Positions 24,943 through 33,421 of a stretch of DNA of 45,713 bases are shown here, one piece after another (position 1 is the stretch's first letter; each line of letters opens with the position of its first letter). The translations under genes and the position numbers were made by a program. Source of the DNA: Bacillus thermozeamaize (GTDB lineage Bacteria > Bacillota > Bacilli > ZCTH02-B2); NCBI GenBank assembly GCA_002159075.1, contig LZRT01000134.1, forward strand, positions 1-45,713, written 5' to 3'. The notes below the pieces were generated by a model. It saw only the letters and a program-made list of their open reading frames with translations, was not told where the DNA came from and did not search any database.

Positions 24943-24978
24943 TTTATCACTTGATGTTGTGATAAATTAATTTATAAT
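24943..24978 (+). promoter_or_regulatory. cstA promoter with overlapping operator-like dyad
   Basis: TTGATG (24951-24956) and a perfect TATAAT (24973-24978) are spaced by 16 bp. A perfect 8-bp inverted repeat, TTTATCAC (24943-24950) and GTGATAAA (24959-24966), brackets the -35 element. A second TATAAT (24996-25001) lies nearer the gene. The dyad is a likely repressor or activator site of unknown owner. Confidence 0.55.
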
Positions 24979-25030
24979 TGTACTCAGCCATATTTTATAA
25001 TGTTAGAATTTTTTGTGGAGGAGGATCATT

Positions 25031-27103
25031 GTGAAAAAAAGACTGTTTTCCATTCTCTTATGGACGGCAGTGTCTGTCCTGGGGGCGGTCGGGTTCGGAA
25101 TCCTGGCGCTGGCGCGTGGCGAAACCATTTCCGCCGCCTGGCTCGTCATTGCCGCCGTTTGTTCCTACGCTGTCGCTTATAGGTTTTACAGCAAATTTAT
25201 CGCCCACAAGATCTTTGAAGTAAACGACAACCGGGCCACTCCCGCCGAAATCCACAATGACGGGAAAGACTACGTGCCGACCCACAAATGGGTCTTGTTT
25301 GGCCACCATTTTGCGGCCATCGCCGGAGCAGGACCGCTGGTGGGACCGGTACTGGCTGCACAGATGGGTTATTTGCCTGGCGCGCTCTGGATCATCATCG
25401 GTGTCGTACTGGCAGGCGCCGTCCAGGATACCGTGATCTTAATGGCGTCCATGCGCCGCAACGGAAAATCGCTTGGCCAAATCGCGAAGGAAGAAGTCGG
25501 ACCGGTTGGCGGGATGATCGCCTCGTTCGGCATCCTGGCCATCATGATCATCCTGATCGCCGTGCTAGGCCTGGTCGTCGTTAAAGCGCTTGCCGATTCG
25601 CCGTGGGGCGTGTTTACGATTGCGATGACAATACCAATCGCTATATTTATGGGACTCTACATGCGTTATATCCGCCCCGGCCGCGTACTGGAAGGCTCGC
25701 TGATCGGTTTGGTATTGCTGCTTTTATCTTTATGGGCAGGTCAATATGTGGCAGCCGATCCGACTTGGTCAACATTTTTTACATTCAAAGCCGACCAGTT
25801 GGCCATCATGATTGCGATCTACGGCTTTATCGCGTCTGTCTTGCCAGTGTGGCTGTTGCTGGCGCCGCGTGACTATCTCAGCTCCTTTCTCAAAATCGGC
25901 ACCATCTTCCTGCTGGCGTTCGGCATTTTGTTCGTATTGCCCCATTTAAAAATGCCGGCCGTCACCAAGTTTATCGATGGAACTGGTCCTGTGTTCGCCG
26001 GCCCGCTGTTCCCGTTTCTGTTCATCACCATCGCTTGCGGGGCGGTTTCCGGTTTCCACTCTCTGGTGTCTTCCGGTACCACACCGAAAATGTTGGTAAA
26101 AGAATCTCATTCACGCATGATCGGATACGGTGGCATGTTGATGGAATCGGGCGTTGCAGTGATGGCCCTGATCGCTGCCTGCGCGCTGGATCCGGGACTG
26201 TATTTTGCCATGAACTCGCCTGCTGCGGTCATCGGTACAGACGCTGCCGCCGCCGCTGCGAAGATCTCGTCCTGGGGATTCACGGTGACGCCGGATCAAA
26301 TCACCCATGCGGCAAAAGAGATCGGCGAATCGACAATTCTGTCGCGGACAGGCGGCGCGCCGACGCTGGCGGTCGGGATGGCGGAGATTTTCTCGCAATT
26401 TCTGGCGGGAGCAAAAGCGTTTTGGTATCATTTCGCCATTCTCTTTGAGGCGGTCTTCATCCTGACCACGATCGATGCCGGAACCCGGATCGGCCGCTTC
26501 ATGATCCAGGACATTATCGGCAACTTCTACAAACCGTTCGCCCGTACGGACGTGTTTGCGTACAATGTGATTGCGTCTGCTTTGATGACACTCGGCTGGG
26601 GCTATTTCCTGTATCAGGGCGCTGTCGATCCCTTCGGCGGGATCAACTCCCTGTGGGCGCTGTTCGGCATTTCCAACCAGATGCTGGCTGGAATCGCGTT
26701 GGCTGTCGCCACCACCATCATCATCAAGATGGGCAAAACCCGATACGCCTGGGTCACATTTGTGCCGTTTGTCTGGCTCTGTGTGACGACGTTGTCAGCC
26801 GCTTTCATGAAGCTGTTCTCCAGCGATCCAAAGATTGGATTCTATGCCCATGCAAAACCGTATGAAGAAGCGATCGCCCAGGGCCAACTCCTGGCACCGG
26901 CCCCCAACATGGATGTCATGCACCAGATTGTATTCAATGACAAACTGGATGCCGCAGTGACGATCATCTTTATCGCCGTTGTGGTTCTGCTCATCCTGAA
27001 CGCTTTCTGGACCTGGTACAAAATCCTGATCCGCAAGGAAAACCTGCAACTGATGGAAACGCCGTTTGTTCAGTCGAAGATTGCATCGTCCGGAGGTAGA
27101 TAG
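25031..27103 (+). CDS. cstA: Carbon starvation protein CstA (pyruvate/peptide transporter family)
   Basis: This is an integral membrane transporter of 690 residues with about 16 helices. Typical segments are DYVPTHKWVLFGHHFAAIAGAGPLVGPVLAAQMGYLPG near the N-terminus, SGFHSLVSSGTTPK in the middle, and TIDAGTRIGRFMIQD. In E. coli CstA and the related BtsT import pyruvate or peptides under carbon limitation. The start is GTG at 25031 with GGAGGAGG about 6 nt upstream. The next gene encodes the usual small YbdD partner. A dyad in the promoter suggests specific control. Confidence 0.93.
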   Translation: MKKRLFSILLWTAVSVLGAVGFGILALARGETISAAWLVIAAVCSYAVAYRFYSKFIAHKIFEVNDNRATPAEIHNDGKDYVPTHKWVLFGHHFAAIAGAGPLVGPVLAAQMGYLPGALWIIIGVVLAGAVQDTVILMASMRRNGKSLGQIAKEEVGPVGGMIASFGILAIMIILIAVLGLVVVKALADSPWGVFTIAMTIPIAIFMGLYMRYIRPGRVLEGSLIGLVLLLLSLWAGQYVAADPTWSTFFTFKADQLAIMIAIYGFIASVLPVWLLLAPRDYLSSFLKIGTIFLLAFGILFVLPHLKMPAVTKFIDGTGPVFAGPLFPFLFITIACGAVSGFHSLVSSGTTPKMLVKESHSRMIGYGGMLMESGVAVMALIAACALDPGLYFAMNSPAAVIGTDAAAAAAKISSWGFTVTPDQITHAAKEIGESTILSRTGGAPTLAVGMAEIFSQFLAGAKAFWYHFAILFEAVFILTTIDAGTRIGRFMIQDIIGNFYKPFARTDVFAYNVIASALMTLGWGYFLYQGAVDPFGGINSLWALFGISNQMLAGIALAVATTIIIKMGKTRYAWVTFVPFVWLCVTTLSAAFMKLFSSDPKIGFYAHAKPYEEAIAQGQLLAPAPNMDVMHQIVFNDKLDAAVTIIFIAVVVLLILNAFWTWYKILIRKENLQLMETPFVQSKIASSGGR

Positions 27104-27105
27104 CC

Positions 27106-27300
27106 GTGAAACAGGTATTGGGATGGATCGGCCGGGCACGCTCAAACATCAAGACGATTTTTGGCATGCCGGACTACCAGAAATATCTGGAACACCACAG
27201 ATCCACTCATCCGGACCGGCCTCCTATGACGGAGAAAGAATACTATCTGTACGCGCTGAAAAACCGCTACGAAAGTGGGTCGGTCAACCGCTGTTGCTAG
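27106..27300 (+). CDS. YbdD/YjiX family CstA-associated small protein
   Basis: This 64-residue protein contains the family core FGMPDYQKYLEHHRSTHPDRPPMTEKEYY and ends in RCC, as does E. coli YbdD. It is expected to act with CstA in pyruvate uptake. The start is GTG, two bases after the cstA stop, with GGAGGT inside the end of cstA, so it is cotranscribed and probably coupled. Confidence 0.9.
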   Translation: MKQVLGWIGRARSNIKTIFGMPDYQKYLEHHRSTHPDRPPMTEKEYYLYALKNRYESGSVNRCC

Positions 27301-27306
27301 GATGGT

Positions 27307-27362
27307 GCCGCTCCTGTTGCTCCCGGCTTGTTCGGGACCAGGAGCGGCATGTTTGTTTTCAT
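27307..27362 (+). terminator. Terminator of cstA-ybdD
   Basis: GCCGCTCCTG (27307-27316) pairs with CAGGAGCGGC (27339-27348), with an inner TCCCG/CGGGA helix, followed by ATGTTTGTTTTC. Confidence 0.85.
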
Positions 27363-27510
27363 CTGCGGCAGTCGTCCAATCAATAAATAGATAAATAGAC
27401 TGTACAAAAAACAGAGAAAGGAGCAAAATAGAAATAATACGATATTAAACCACATTTTACTTCAGAAACTCATAGTCCAGCAAACAGCGAAAAAAGGAGC
27501 CTCATTCAGG

Positions 27511-28725
27511 ATGAATTACGCACTCATCGTCTACGCAACCGGTTTTTTCAGCCTCGGTATCCAGCCGATGAACGCACTGCTCGTCCCGCTTTGGGCGGTT
27601 GCCCTGAACGCGCCCCCGGCCTTGCTCGGACTGGCTGTCAGCGCCGTCTCCCTGTTGCCGATCCTGTTGTCCATTTCATCCGGCGCGCTGGTGGATGAGC
27701 TGGGTTCGAAGCGGGTGCTTCTCCTGTGTGCCACCGTCATGGCTTTGTTGGCTCCGCTTTATCCGCTCATCCCTTCCATTTACGCGCTGATCGGACTCCA
27801 GCTCCTGTTCGGCATCATGCAGTCCATGGCCTGGATCGCCTCTCAGACGCTGCTCGTAGGCAGCAAGGTACAGGCTCAAAAACCGCATGCCGGGACCTAC
27901 AGTTTTGCTTCCAACCTGGGCACCTTTATCGGTCCGCTGCTGCTGGGAGTATTGTGGGATCATCTGGGGCCCATCGGCGCTTTTTCGGCCATCGCGGTAT
28001 GGAACGGATTGCTGCTATTGGTCGCATCCCTGTTGCCATCGGCTGAACCGGCCGGAGAAGTCCGGCAAACCCGCTTTATCCAGCAGCTTCTGCCCAACTG
28101 GAAGGATTATCGAAAGGCCTTCTCCCTGCTGGCGATTCCGGCTGTCGTGATCGTGATGTACGGCACCTTTTTGCGCTTGTCCAGTTCGGCCATCCGTGGT
28201 TCCTTTTATCTGGTGTACCTGGAACAGCTGAAGTTTTCGGCCACTGTGATCTCGTTGCTCTATTCTTCCATCGCCCTGGCGAGCATTTTTTCACCGCTGT
28301 TCATCCGCTGGTTCCACCGTTTTCTGTCGAGCTACCAGCTTTTGTTTCTAGCCGGCATCCTGGCCATCCTTCCACTTTGCCTTGTCCCGCTGTTTGAACA
28401 GTTCTGGGCGATTCTGGGGCTTTCTCTGCTGACCGGATTCGGCGTAGGAATGACGCTGCCGCTCTTGATCTCGCTGCTTTCACAGGCCGTGGACCCGGCT
28501 GAACAGGGATTGGCGGCAGGGCTGCGGGAAATGTTCAACCGGCTGGCGGCTACCTGCCTTCCATTCGGGTTTGGGGTGTTGGTGGAAGGCGTTGGTCTTC
28601 AGACTTCCTTCCTCATCGTCGCCGTCCTGCTTCTTTTGCCGATGGCAGGATTCATTCCATACTCCCTCGGTAAGAGGTATACCAGGGGAAGCGACAAAAG
28701 TCCCATTTTACAAAACAAGAAGTAG
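27511..28725 (+). CDS. Major facilitator superfamily transporter
   Basis: This 404-residue protein has about 12 hydrophobic segments and the MFS loop 2-3 motif region (SGALVDELGSKRVLLL). N- and C-terminal halves are separated by a charged loop (PSAEPAGEVRQTRFIQQLLPNWKDYRK). An AAAGGAG lies about 12 nt before the ATG. It stands alone in the plus direction and is convergent with the lia operon. The substrate is unknown; drug or sugar efflux-type transporters are most similar in general look. Confidence 0.85.
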   Translation: MNYALIVYATGFFSLGIQPMNALLVPLWAVALNAPPALLGLAVSAVSLLPILLSISSGALVDELGSKRVLLLCATVMALLAPLYPLIPSIYALIGLQLLFGIMQSMAWIASQTLLVGSKVQAQKPHAGTYSFASNLGTFIGPLLLGVLWDHLGPIGAFSAIAVWNGLLLLVASLLPSAEPAGEVRQTRFIQQLLPNWKDYRKAFSLLAIPAVVIVMYGTFLRLSSSAIRGSFYLVYLEQLKFSATVISLLYSSIALASIFSPLFIRWFHRFLSSYQLLFLAGILAILPLCLVPLFEQFWAILGLSLLTGFGVGMTLPLLISLLSQAVDPAEQGLAAGLREMFNRLAATCLPFGFGVLVEGVGLQTSFLIVAVLLLLPMAGFIPYSLGKRYTRGSDKSPILQNKK

Positions 28726-28745
28726 ATTGAAAAAACGGCTACTTC
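28719..28745 (-). terminator. Possible terminator at the MFS/liaR convergence
   Basis: GAAGTAG (28719-28725) and CTACTTC (28739-28745) pair perfectly across both stop codons; on the minus strand TTGTTTTGTAAA follows. Confidence 0.4.
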
Positions 28746-29383
28746 ACCAAGCCATGTTTGTACGCGTAAATGGCGGCCTGCGTGCGATCCTCCACTCCCA
28801 GTTTGGCCAGCAGGTTTGTCACATGGTATTTGACGGTCTTCACGCTGATAAACAGTTCATCCGCAACCTCCTGGTTGGACTTGCCGGCGGCGATCAGCCG
28901 CAGCACATCCATCTCCCGTTCCGTTAAATTCTGATGAGGGAGATTCTCCTGTTTCTCCTGACGGAACCGATTCATGATTTTGGAAGCCACCTGTGATTCG
29001 AGCACGGGCTGGTCGTTCATCGCCGCCCGGATGGCCTGGGAAATCTCCGTGGCACGTGATGTTTTCAGCAGGTAGCTGAAGGCCCCGGCTTCAATCACCG
29101 GGTAAATTTTCTCGTCATCCAAGTAACTGGTCAGCACGATCACCTTGCAAGCCGGGTGAATCGCAAGAATCCTGCGCGTGGCCTCAATCCCGTCCATCCC
29201 CTCCATGACCAGGTCCATCAGGACCACATCCGGCTTGTACTTCTCAACGATGCGAATCCCTTCTTCACCACTGCTGGCTTCTCCCACCAGCTCGATATCT
29301 TCCTCCGTTCCCAGAACAGCGGCCAGGCCGATCCGGACCATCTCATGATCATCGACCAGCAGGACTTTAATCGGCGTTTTCAT
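28739..29383 (-). CDS. liaR: LiaR-type response regulator (NarL family)
   Basis: This cytoplasmic transcription factor has 214 residues: a receiver domain with Asp11/Asp12, phosphoacceptor Asp57 and the lysine in LLKTSR, then a LuxR-type HTH ([43 protein letters not shown]). It is the output of the cell-envelope stress system LiaFSR. Its start overlaps the end of liaS by 17 bp. It is the last gene of the cluster. Confidence 0.9.
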   Translation of the reverse strand: MKTPIKVLLVDDHEMVRIGLAAVLGTEEDIELVGEASSGEEGIRIVEKYKPDVVLMDLVMEGMDGIEATRRILAIHPACKVIVLTSYLDDEKIYPVIEAGAFSYLLKTSRATEISQAIRAAMNDQPVLESQVASKIMNRFRQEKQENLPHQNLTEREMDVLRLIAAGKSNQEVADELFISVKTVKYHVTNLLAKLGVEDRTQAAIYAYKHGLVK

Positions 29384-30428
29384 TCTTCCTCTCCTCCCCC
29401 GTTAAAATCGGCACGCGGATATCAATCCGGGTTCCTTTCCCCGGAGCGGTAATGATGCTCAATGTTCCGCCAATTTCATTCACCCGTTCGCGCATCGACT
29501 CCAGGCCGTAAGAGGTGCGTTTTTTTTCATTTAAATCAAAGCCGACCCCGTTATCCTGAATCAACAGGCGGATCGTCTCTCCTGGACAATGCAGCTTCAG
29601 ATCCAGTTTCGACGCCTTGGAATGGCGCAGCGCATTGGATAACGCCTCCTGAACGATGCGGAAAAGGTGATCCTCAATCCCCCGCGGCAGCTGAATTTCC
29701 TCCTCCATCTCCCACGTCATCTCAATCGGCACTTTGGCGCGCAGTTCATGCAGCAATTCCAACAGCCCCTCCGACAGCCGCTTCCCCTCCAAATGGACCG
29801 GACGCAAGTGGAGAAGCAACGCCCGCATTTCTGACTGGGCGACGGAAGCCATTTCTTCGATCAGATGGATCTGCCGCCGGGCTTTCTCAAAGTCCCGATC
29901 CATCGTGCGTCCAACCGCCGTCGCCGTCATGGAAATGGCAAACAACTGCTGGCTGACCGCATCGTGCAGTTCTCTTGCCAAACGTTGCCGCTCCTCGACA
30001 ATCGCTGAAATCTTCGCCTTCTGCGCAAGCTGCGCATTATGATTGGACAATCGCTGCAGCGAAGTGACCTGTTCTTCCCATTTTTTTGTAATCCGATTCA
30101 ATTGTTCCCCCAGCCGCCCAATCTCATCTTCTCCAAGCGGCGGCACAGTCCCTGTCAGATTCCCTCTTTCCAAATGCAGCATCGCTTCACGAAGTTTTTC
30201 CAGGCGAATCTGAATTCGGATAAAAGACCAATAGCCAAACGCGGCACCCGCCACGATCACCACAACGAACAGCGTCAGAATGAGCTGAATCCCTTCCCGC
30301 CAGGAGGAAAACAACACCAGATACCCCCGCGAATAAAGAAAAACCACGATACCGCCAAACAGGATGAGACTGAAAAGGATCGACTCGCCCATGCCCCGCC
30401 AGATAAGATTGGTTAACCTCTTGCCCAT
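29367..30428 (-). CDS. liaS: LiaS-type sensor histidine kinase
   Basis: This membrane kinase of 353 residues has two N-terminal helices (about 15-33 and 47-69) with almost no extracellular loop, as expected of intramembrane-sensing kinases, then a HAMP-like segment (~70-120), a HisKA_3 domain with phosphoacceptor His155 in [13 protein letters not shown], and a HATPase_c domain (DNGVGFD). LiaF holds it inactive until envelope stress. It lies 12 bp after liaF and overlaps liaR. Confidence 0.9.
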   Translation of the reverse strand: MGKRLTNLIWRGMGESILFSLILFGGIVVFLYSRGYLVLFSSWREGIQLILTLFVVVIVAGAAFGYWSFIRIQIRLEKLREAMLHLERGNLTGTVPPLGEDEIGRLGEQLNRITKKWEEQVTSLQRLSNHNAQLAQKAKISAIVEERQRLARELHDAVSQQLFAISMTATAVGRTMDRDFEKARRQIHLIEEMASVAQSEMRALLLHLRPVHLEGKRLSEGLLELLHELRAKVPIEMTWEMEEEIQLPRGIEDHLFRIVQEALSNALRHSKASKLDLKLHCPGETIRLLIQDNGVGFDLNEKKRTSYGLESMRERVNEIGGTLSIITAPGKGTRIDIRVPILTGEERKNENAD

Positions 30429-30440
30429 GAACGAGTCACC

Positions 30441-31103
30441 TCACAACCGTTTGATGTCGATATCGCCGGCGAGATAGAAGATCACCAGCTTCAGTTTCTG
30501 ACTGCTCTGATGGTAACCAGGGGACTGCCACTGCACTTTGTTCAGCAACCCGGAATCCGTCTCCTGATCCAGCCTGATTCGGCCGGCCCCGACAAACGCA
30601 TCCATCGTGATTCCATAATCACCCGGGATCAACAAGTCCACATCCCCGGCAATCCCGTGCAGTATGATGGTTGTCTCTTCCTGTTCCGGCATCGCCAAGG
30701 AAAAATCCAGGTTGATTTCCCCAGCCAGGTGCCACAAGCCCATGTTTTGCAACACCCAAGGATCACGATCACATTTCATGCTTTCCACTAGCTTTTGCTT
30801 TTGCCGGGAAACAGGATGGCGGTTCACTTGTTTTGATTTGATGTAAAACAATCCCAGCGAGATGAGAATCATCGCGATAACCAGTGTCAAATTGTTGCTG
30901 ATGAGGATGATCACGCCGATGCACGCAAAGAGATATCCTTTTTTCTGGTCATTCAGTCCGTGCGCACGGTAAACGCCCAGGATGATCAGCAGGAGGGCGA
31001 CAATTGTAACAAAACCTACCAGCTTATGCAGGAGCAAAAAAACGCCCGTTCCGATGAGCAGCAAAGACGTATTGCGTTGGCGTTGTTTTTTTGTCGCGTC
31101 CAT
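30441..31103 (-). CDS. liaF: LiaF-type inhibitor of LiaS
   Basis: This 220-residue membrane protein has an N-terminal block of about four short helices (~12-90), a linker, and a C-terminal DUF2154-like beta domain (NLDFSLAMPEQEETTIILHGIAGDVDLLIPGDYGI). In B. subtilis LiaF keeps the kinase LiaS off in unstressed cells. The ATG follows GGGAGGTG closely. It starts about 190 bp after a PspA-family gene, with a hairpin terminator between. Confidence 0.88.
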   Translation of the reverse strand: MDATKKQRQRNTSLLLIGTGVFLLLHKLVGFVTIVALLLIILGVYRAHGLNDQKKGYLFACIGVIILISNNLTLVIAMILISLGLFYIKSKQVNRHPVSRQKQKLVESMKCDRDPWVLQNMGLWHLAGEINLDFSLAMPEQEETTIILHGIAGDVDLLIPGDYGITMDAFVGAGRIRLDQETDSGLLNKVQWQSPGYHQSSQKLKLVIFYLAGDIDIKRL

Positions 31104-31179
31104 GTCGCACCTCCCTCATCCTCTGAAAAAGGGCCTACACCGGCCAATGACACCGGAATGGCATGCAAGACGGAACAGG

Positions 31180-31215
31180 AAGAAAAGCCATAGAGCGGCA
31201 AGACTGCCCTATGGC
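31180..31215 (-). terminator. Terminator between the pspA-like gene and liaF
   Basis: On the minus strand GCCATAG (31209-31215) pairs with CTATGGC (31187-31193), with inner GGC/GCC pairs, followed by TTTTCTT. It lies about 80 bp past the stop of the second pspA-like gene. Confidence 0.7.
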
Positions 31216-31225
31216 CTCGTATCTT

Positions 31226-31254
31226 TCTATAACTATAGCACATCTTTCCGGCAA
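31226..31254 (-). promoter_or_regulatory. Candidate promoter for liaFSR
   Basis: On the minus strand TTGCCG (31249-31254) and TATAGA (31226-31231) are 17 bp apart. The predicted start would fall at the foot of the terminator hairpin, so the hairpin would lie at the extreme 5' end of this transcript and would probably not stop it. Confidence 0.35.
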
Positions 31255-31293
31255 GATGACGTATAGGTCATGTACAGCCATTTTAATCGGTTG

Positions 31294-32013
31294 TCAGTTG
31301 TCCGAAAGTTCTTGTGGCTCTGTCCGGGTATCCTGTTCCGGGCGCACTTTTTCCCGCAACGCCTGCAACTGTTCTTCGATCTTCTGCTGTGTCGCGGCAT
31401 CAGTGGCCTGATAAGGGTTGACAGCATACCCCTGTCCTAAATGGGGCTTGCGAAGAATTTCCGCCTCGATCTCCATTTGCATGATTTTCTCTTCCATACG
31501 GTGAAAGCCGCGTGCCGCCTGTCCTGTCTCCAGCACATTCGCACTGGATACCTGCGCCATATGCTTCCGTGTTTTCGCCAGCTGGGCACGCGCCGCAAGT
31601 TCATGGCGCTTGTTCCGCATCTGGTAATATTGATCTTTCATCTCGTGAAGCTGCTGCACCAATTCTTCCACCGTGTTCTTGGCTTGTAGGTGAAGGTCCC
31701 GGATCTCCTTCACTTTCTCATCATGATATAGTTTTTCTTCCAACCACATGCGGGCCCTGGATTCCTCCCCGTTTCTCAAGGCCTCCATGGCTTTCGCTTC
31801 CCGATCCATGCTCAGCCGCACGGACTCATCCAAACGCTGCCTCAACTTCCGTTCAGTGGCCATCTGCTTGGCAACGCCTACCTCTGCTTGCGCGATTTCC
31901 TCCTCCATATCACGCAGATACTGGTTCAACATGACTACGGGATCTTCCACCTTGTCCAGCATGTCATTCAGGGAAGCTCTTGTGATATCCTTAATCCGCT
32001 GAAAAACGCCCAT
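31294..32013 (-). CDS. PspA/IM30-family phage-shock protein (LiaH-like), second copy
   Basis: This 239-residue, nearly all-helical protein has the PspA start (MGVFQRIKDITRASLNDMLDKVEDPVVMLNQYLRDMEEEI) with an amphipathic first helix and long coiled coils. PspA-type proteins form ESCRT-III-like assemblies on the inner face of stressed membranes. It sits one base after the PspC gene and before the lia genes, in the position that liaH has in the B. subtilis operon. The ATG is preceded by AAGGAGATCAGTGAG. Confidence 0.9.
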   Translation of the reverse strand: MGVFQRIKDITRASLNDMLDKVEDPVVMLNQYLRDMEEEIAQAEVGVAKQMATERKLRQRLDESVRLSMDREAKAMEALRNGEESRARMWLEEKLYHDEKVKEIRDLHLQAKNTVEELVQQLHEMKDQYYQMRNKRHELAARAQLAKTRKHMAQVSSANVLETGQAARGFHRMEEKIMQMEIEAEILRKPHLGQGYAVNPYQATDAATQQKIEEQLQALREKVRPEQDTRTEPQELSDN

Positions 32014-32014
32014 C

Positions 32015-32512
32015 TCACTGATCTCCTTCCTTTGTGTTTGATTGGATCGATGTTTTGGTTTTCTTCTCGTACTCCTTCAGCTTGGCACGCAGCGCTTCAA
32101 TTTCTTTTTCCAGCGCCTTTTTCTCAAGATCTTTCATCATCTCATCCAGATGCGAGTCTTTCGGCGGCATCCCAGCCGCTTCCTGGCTCACTGCCGGGCC
32201 GTCCATGCTGGGGGCATGTTCTCCCATCGTGCCCCAGCCGCCTCCCGTATGTCCCCAACCTCCACCGGATTTATGTCCCCACATTGAGCTGCTGTAGCCG
32301 CTCCAGCCTGGCGAGAACATTTGGTCCGGTTCTTTCGGAATCACCAGGCTGGCAATGATGTACAACGGGATGATCACACCTCCGGAAAAGAAGGCAGCCA
32401 ATGCCACAACCAACCGCAGCAGGGTAGGGTCAACGTTGAGCACTTCCGCCAACCCGCCGCACAATCCTGTCAGTTTTCGGTCTCTGCTCGAACGATACAG
32501 CTTTTTCATCAC
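32015..32512 (-). CDS. PspC domain membrane protein
   Basis: This 165-residue protein starts with a PspC domain (MMKKLYRSSRDRKLTGLCGGLAEVLNVDPTLLRLVVAL) containing one to two hydrophobic helices, continues with a Gly/Trp/His/Ser-rich linker (SGYSSSMWGHKSGGGWGHTGGGWG), and ends in a charged coiled coil (~120-155). PspC proteins signal or anchor membrane stress complexes. It overlaps the upstream pspA-like gene by 4 bp (ATGA-type junction) and is one base from the downstream one. The Gly-Trp-His repeats are unusual. Confidence 0.87.
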   Translation of the reverse strand: MMKKLYRSSRDRKLTGLCGGLAEVLNVDPTLLRLVVALAAFFSGGVIIPLYIIASLVIPKEPDQMFSPGWSGYSSSMWGHKSGGGWGHTGGGWGTMGEHAPSMDGPAVSQEAAGMPPKDSHLDEMMKDLEKKALEKEIEALRAKLKEYEKKTKTSIQSNTKEGDQ

Positions 32513-33183
32513 TTACAGCCCTCCTGACTCAACCTCTGACGTAATCGATTCACTTCCTCCTCCACCGCCTGAAGCGCGGTACTGCTTGCGGCAACCGGTG
32601 CACTCCGGGTCATTTGCCGGACCTCACGCCATGCTTTCGATTCCAGCTCCAGGTCGGAAATGCGCTCCTCTATGCGACGAAACATCTGCCTGTCGGGCCT
32701 GAGCCCCATTTTCCCCGTCCACTGGTTCATCTGCTGCTGCAGGCGCACCGTCTCCAACCGTGCCTGAAAATACCCTCGGTGCTCCAGCAATTCCTGGTAT
32801 TCCATCCTTAATTCCAGCAATTGATTTTCCATTTCAAGCAGCGATTTCTCGCTTTCTTCACACAATACGCGGTAATCCCTGCTTTTCTCCTCGTAGTGCA
32901 CCTTCTCTTGGATAGCCAGGCGGGCCATTTCCTCTTCACCGGCTTTCATGGCAAGATAAGCCTGATGCTCCCTTTTTTGCTTCATCTCTTCGGAATAAAC
33001 AAGCTGCCGTTTCAGGAACTGCACGTGAACCTGACACTGCCGGTACAAGCGTTCCAATTTATGGATTTGTTCCCGCAGTTCCGCCAAGTAGCGATCCATC
33101 AGTCGAATGGGATCCTCTGTCTGTTCCAACATCTCATGGAAAGTGGCTACGCCGATGTCTCGCATCCGTCTGAATACACCCAA
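32509..33183 (-). CDS. PspA/IM30-family phage-shock protein, first copy
   Basis: This 224-residue helical protein begins MGVFRRMRDIGVATFHEMLEQTEDPIRLMDRYL, clearly PspA-like, but is more diverged than the other copy, with a central KMGLRPDRQMFRRIEERISDLELESKAW. The start codon is TTG, with AAAGGAGGG 7 nt upstream. It is the first gene of the minus-strand run pspA-pspC-pspA. A sigma-W-like promoter lies right in front. The two copies may copolymerise or act at different stresses. Confidence 0.85.
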   Translation of the reverse strand: MGVFRRMRDIGVATFHEMLEQTEDPIRLMDRYLAELREQIHKLERLYRQCQVHVQFLKRQLVYSEEMKQKREHQAYLAMKAGEEEMARLAIQEKVHYEEKSRDYRVLCEESEKSLLEMENQLLELRMEYQELLEHRGYFQARLETVRLQQQMNQWTGKMGLRPDRQMFRRIEERISDLELESKAWREVRQMTRSAPVAASSTALQAVEEEVNRLRQRLSQEGCK

Positions 33184-33210
33184 TCAAGCTCCCTCCTTTA
33201 ATATTGCAAC

Positions 33211-33237
33211 TACAAGAAAACCAACATCCTGGTTTCA
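33211..33237 (-). promoter_or_regulatory. Sigma-W-like (ECF) promoter of the psp genes
   Basis: On the minus strand TGAAAC (33232-33237) and TGTA (33211-33214) are 17 bp apart, close to the SigW pattern TGAAAC-N16-CGTA. In B. subtilis pspA is SigW-dependent. Confidence 0.45.
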
Positions 33238-33311
33238 TTGTAGGGAAACCCCGGCTTTGCCAAAACCGACCCGCGGCGGTTTTTCCCCCTGGACCAAAGA
33301 CCGGGAAACTT

Positions 33312-33329
33312 GTCCGACTTGTGTCGAAC
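33312..33329. promoter_or_regulatory. Operator-like dyad upstream of the psp/lia genes
   Basis: GTCCGAC (33312-33318) and GTCGAAC (33323-33329) form a 7-4-7 inverted repeat with one mismatch, about 75 bp upstream of the ECF-type promoter. It could be a LiaR site; I cannot confirm the consensus. Confidence 0.35.
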
Positions 33330-33421
33330 CAACCCCCTAATGCAATGGAAAACTGCGGAACCGTCACGGCATTTCTTCGTCCAAACAAATGAAAACGCAA
33401 TGCACAGAAAGGGGAAACACA

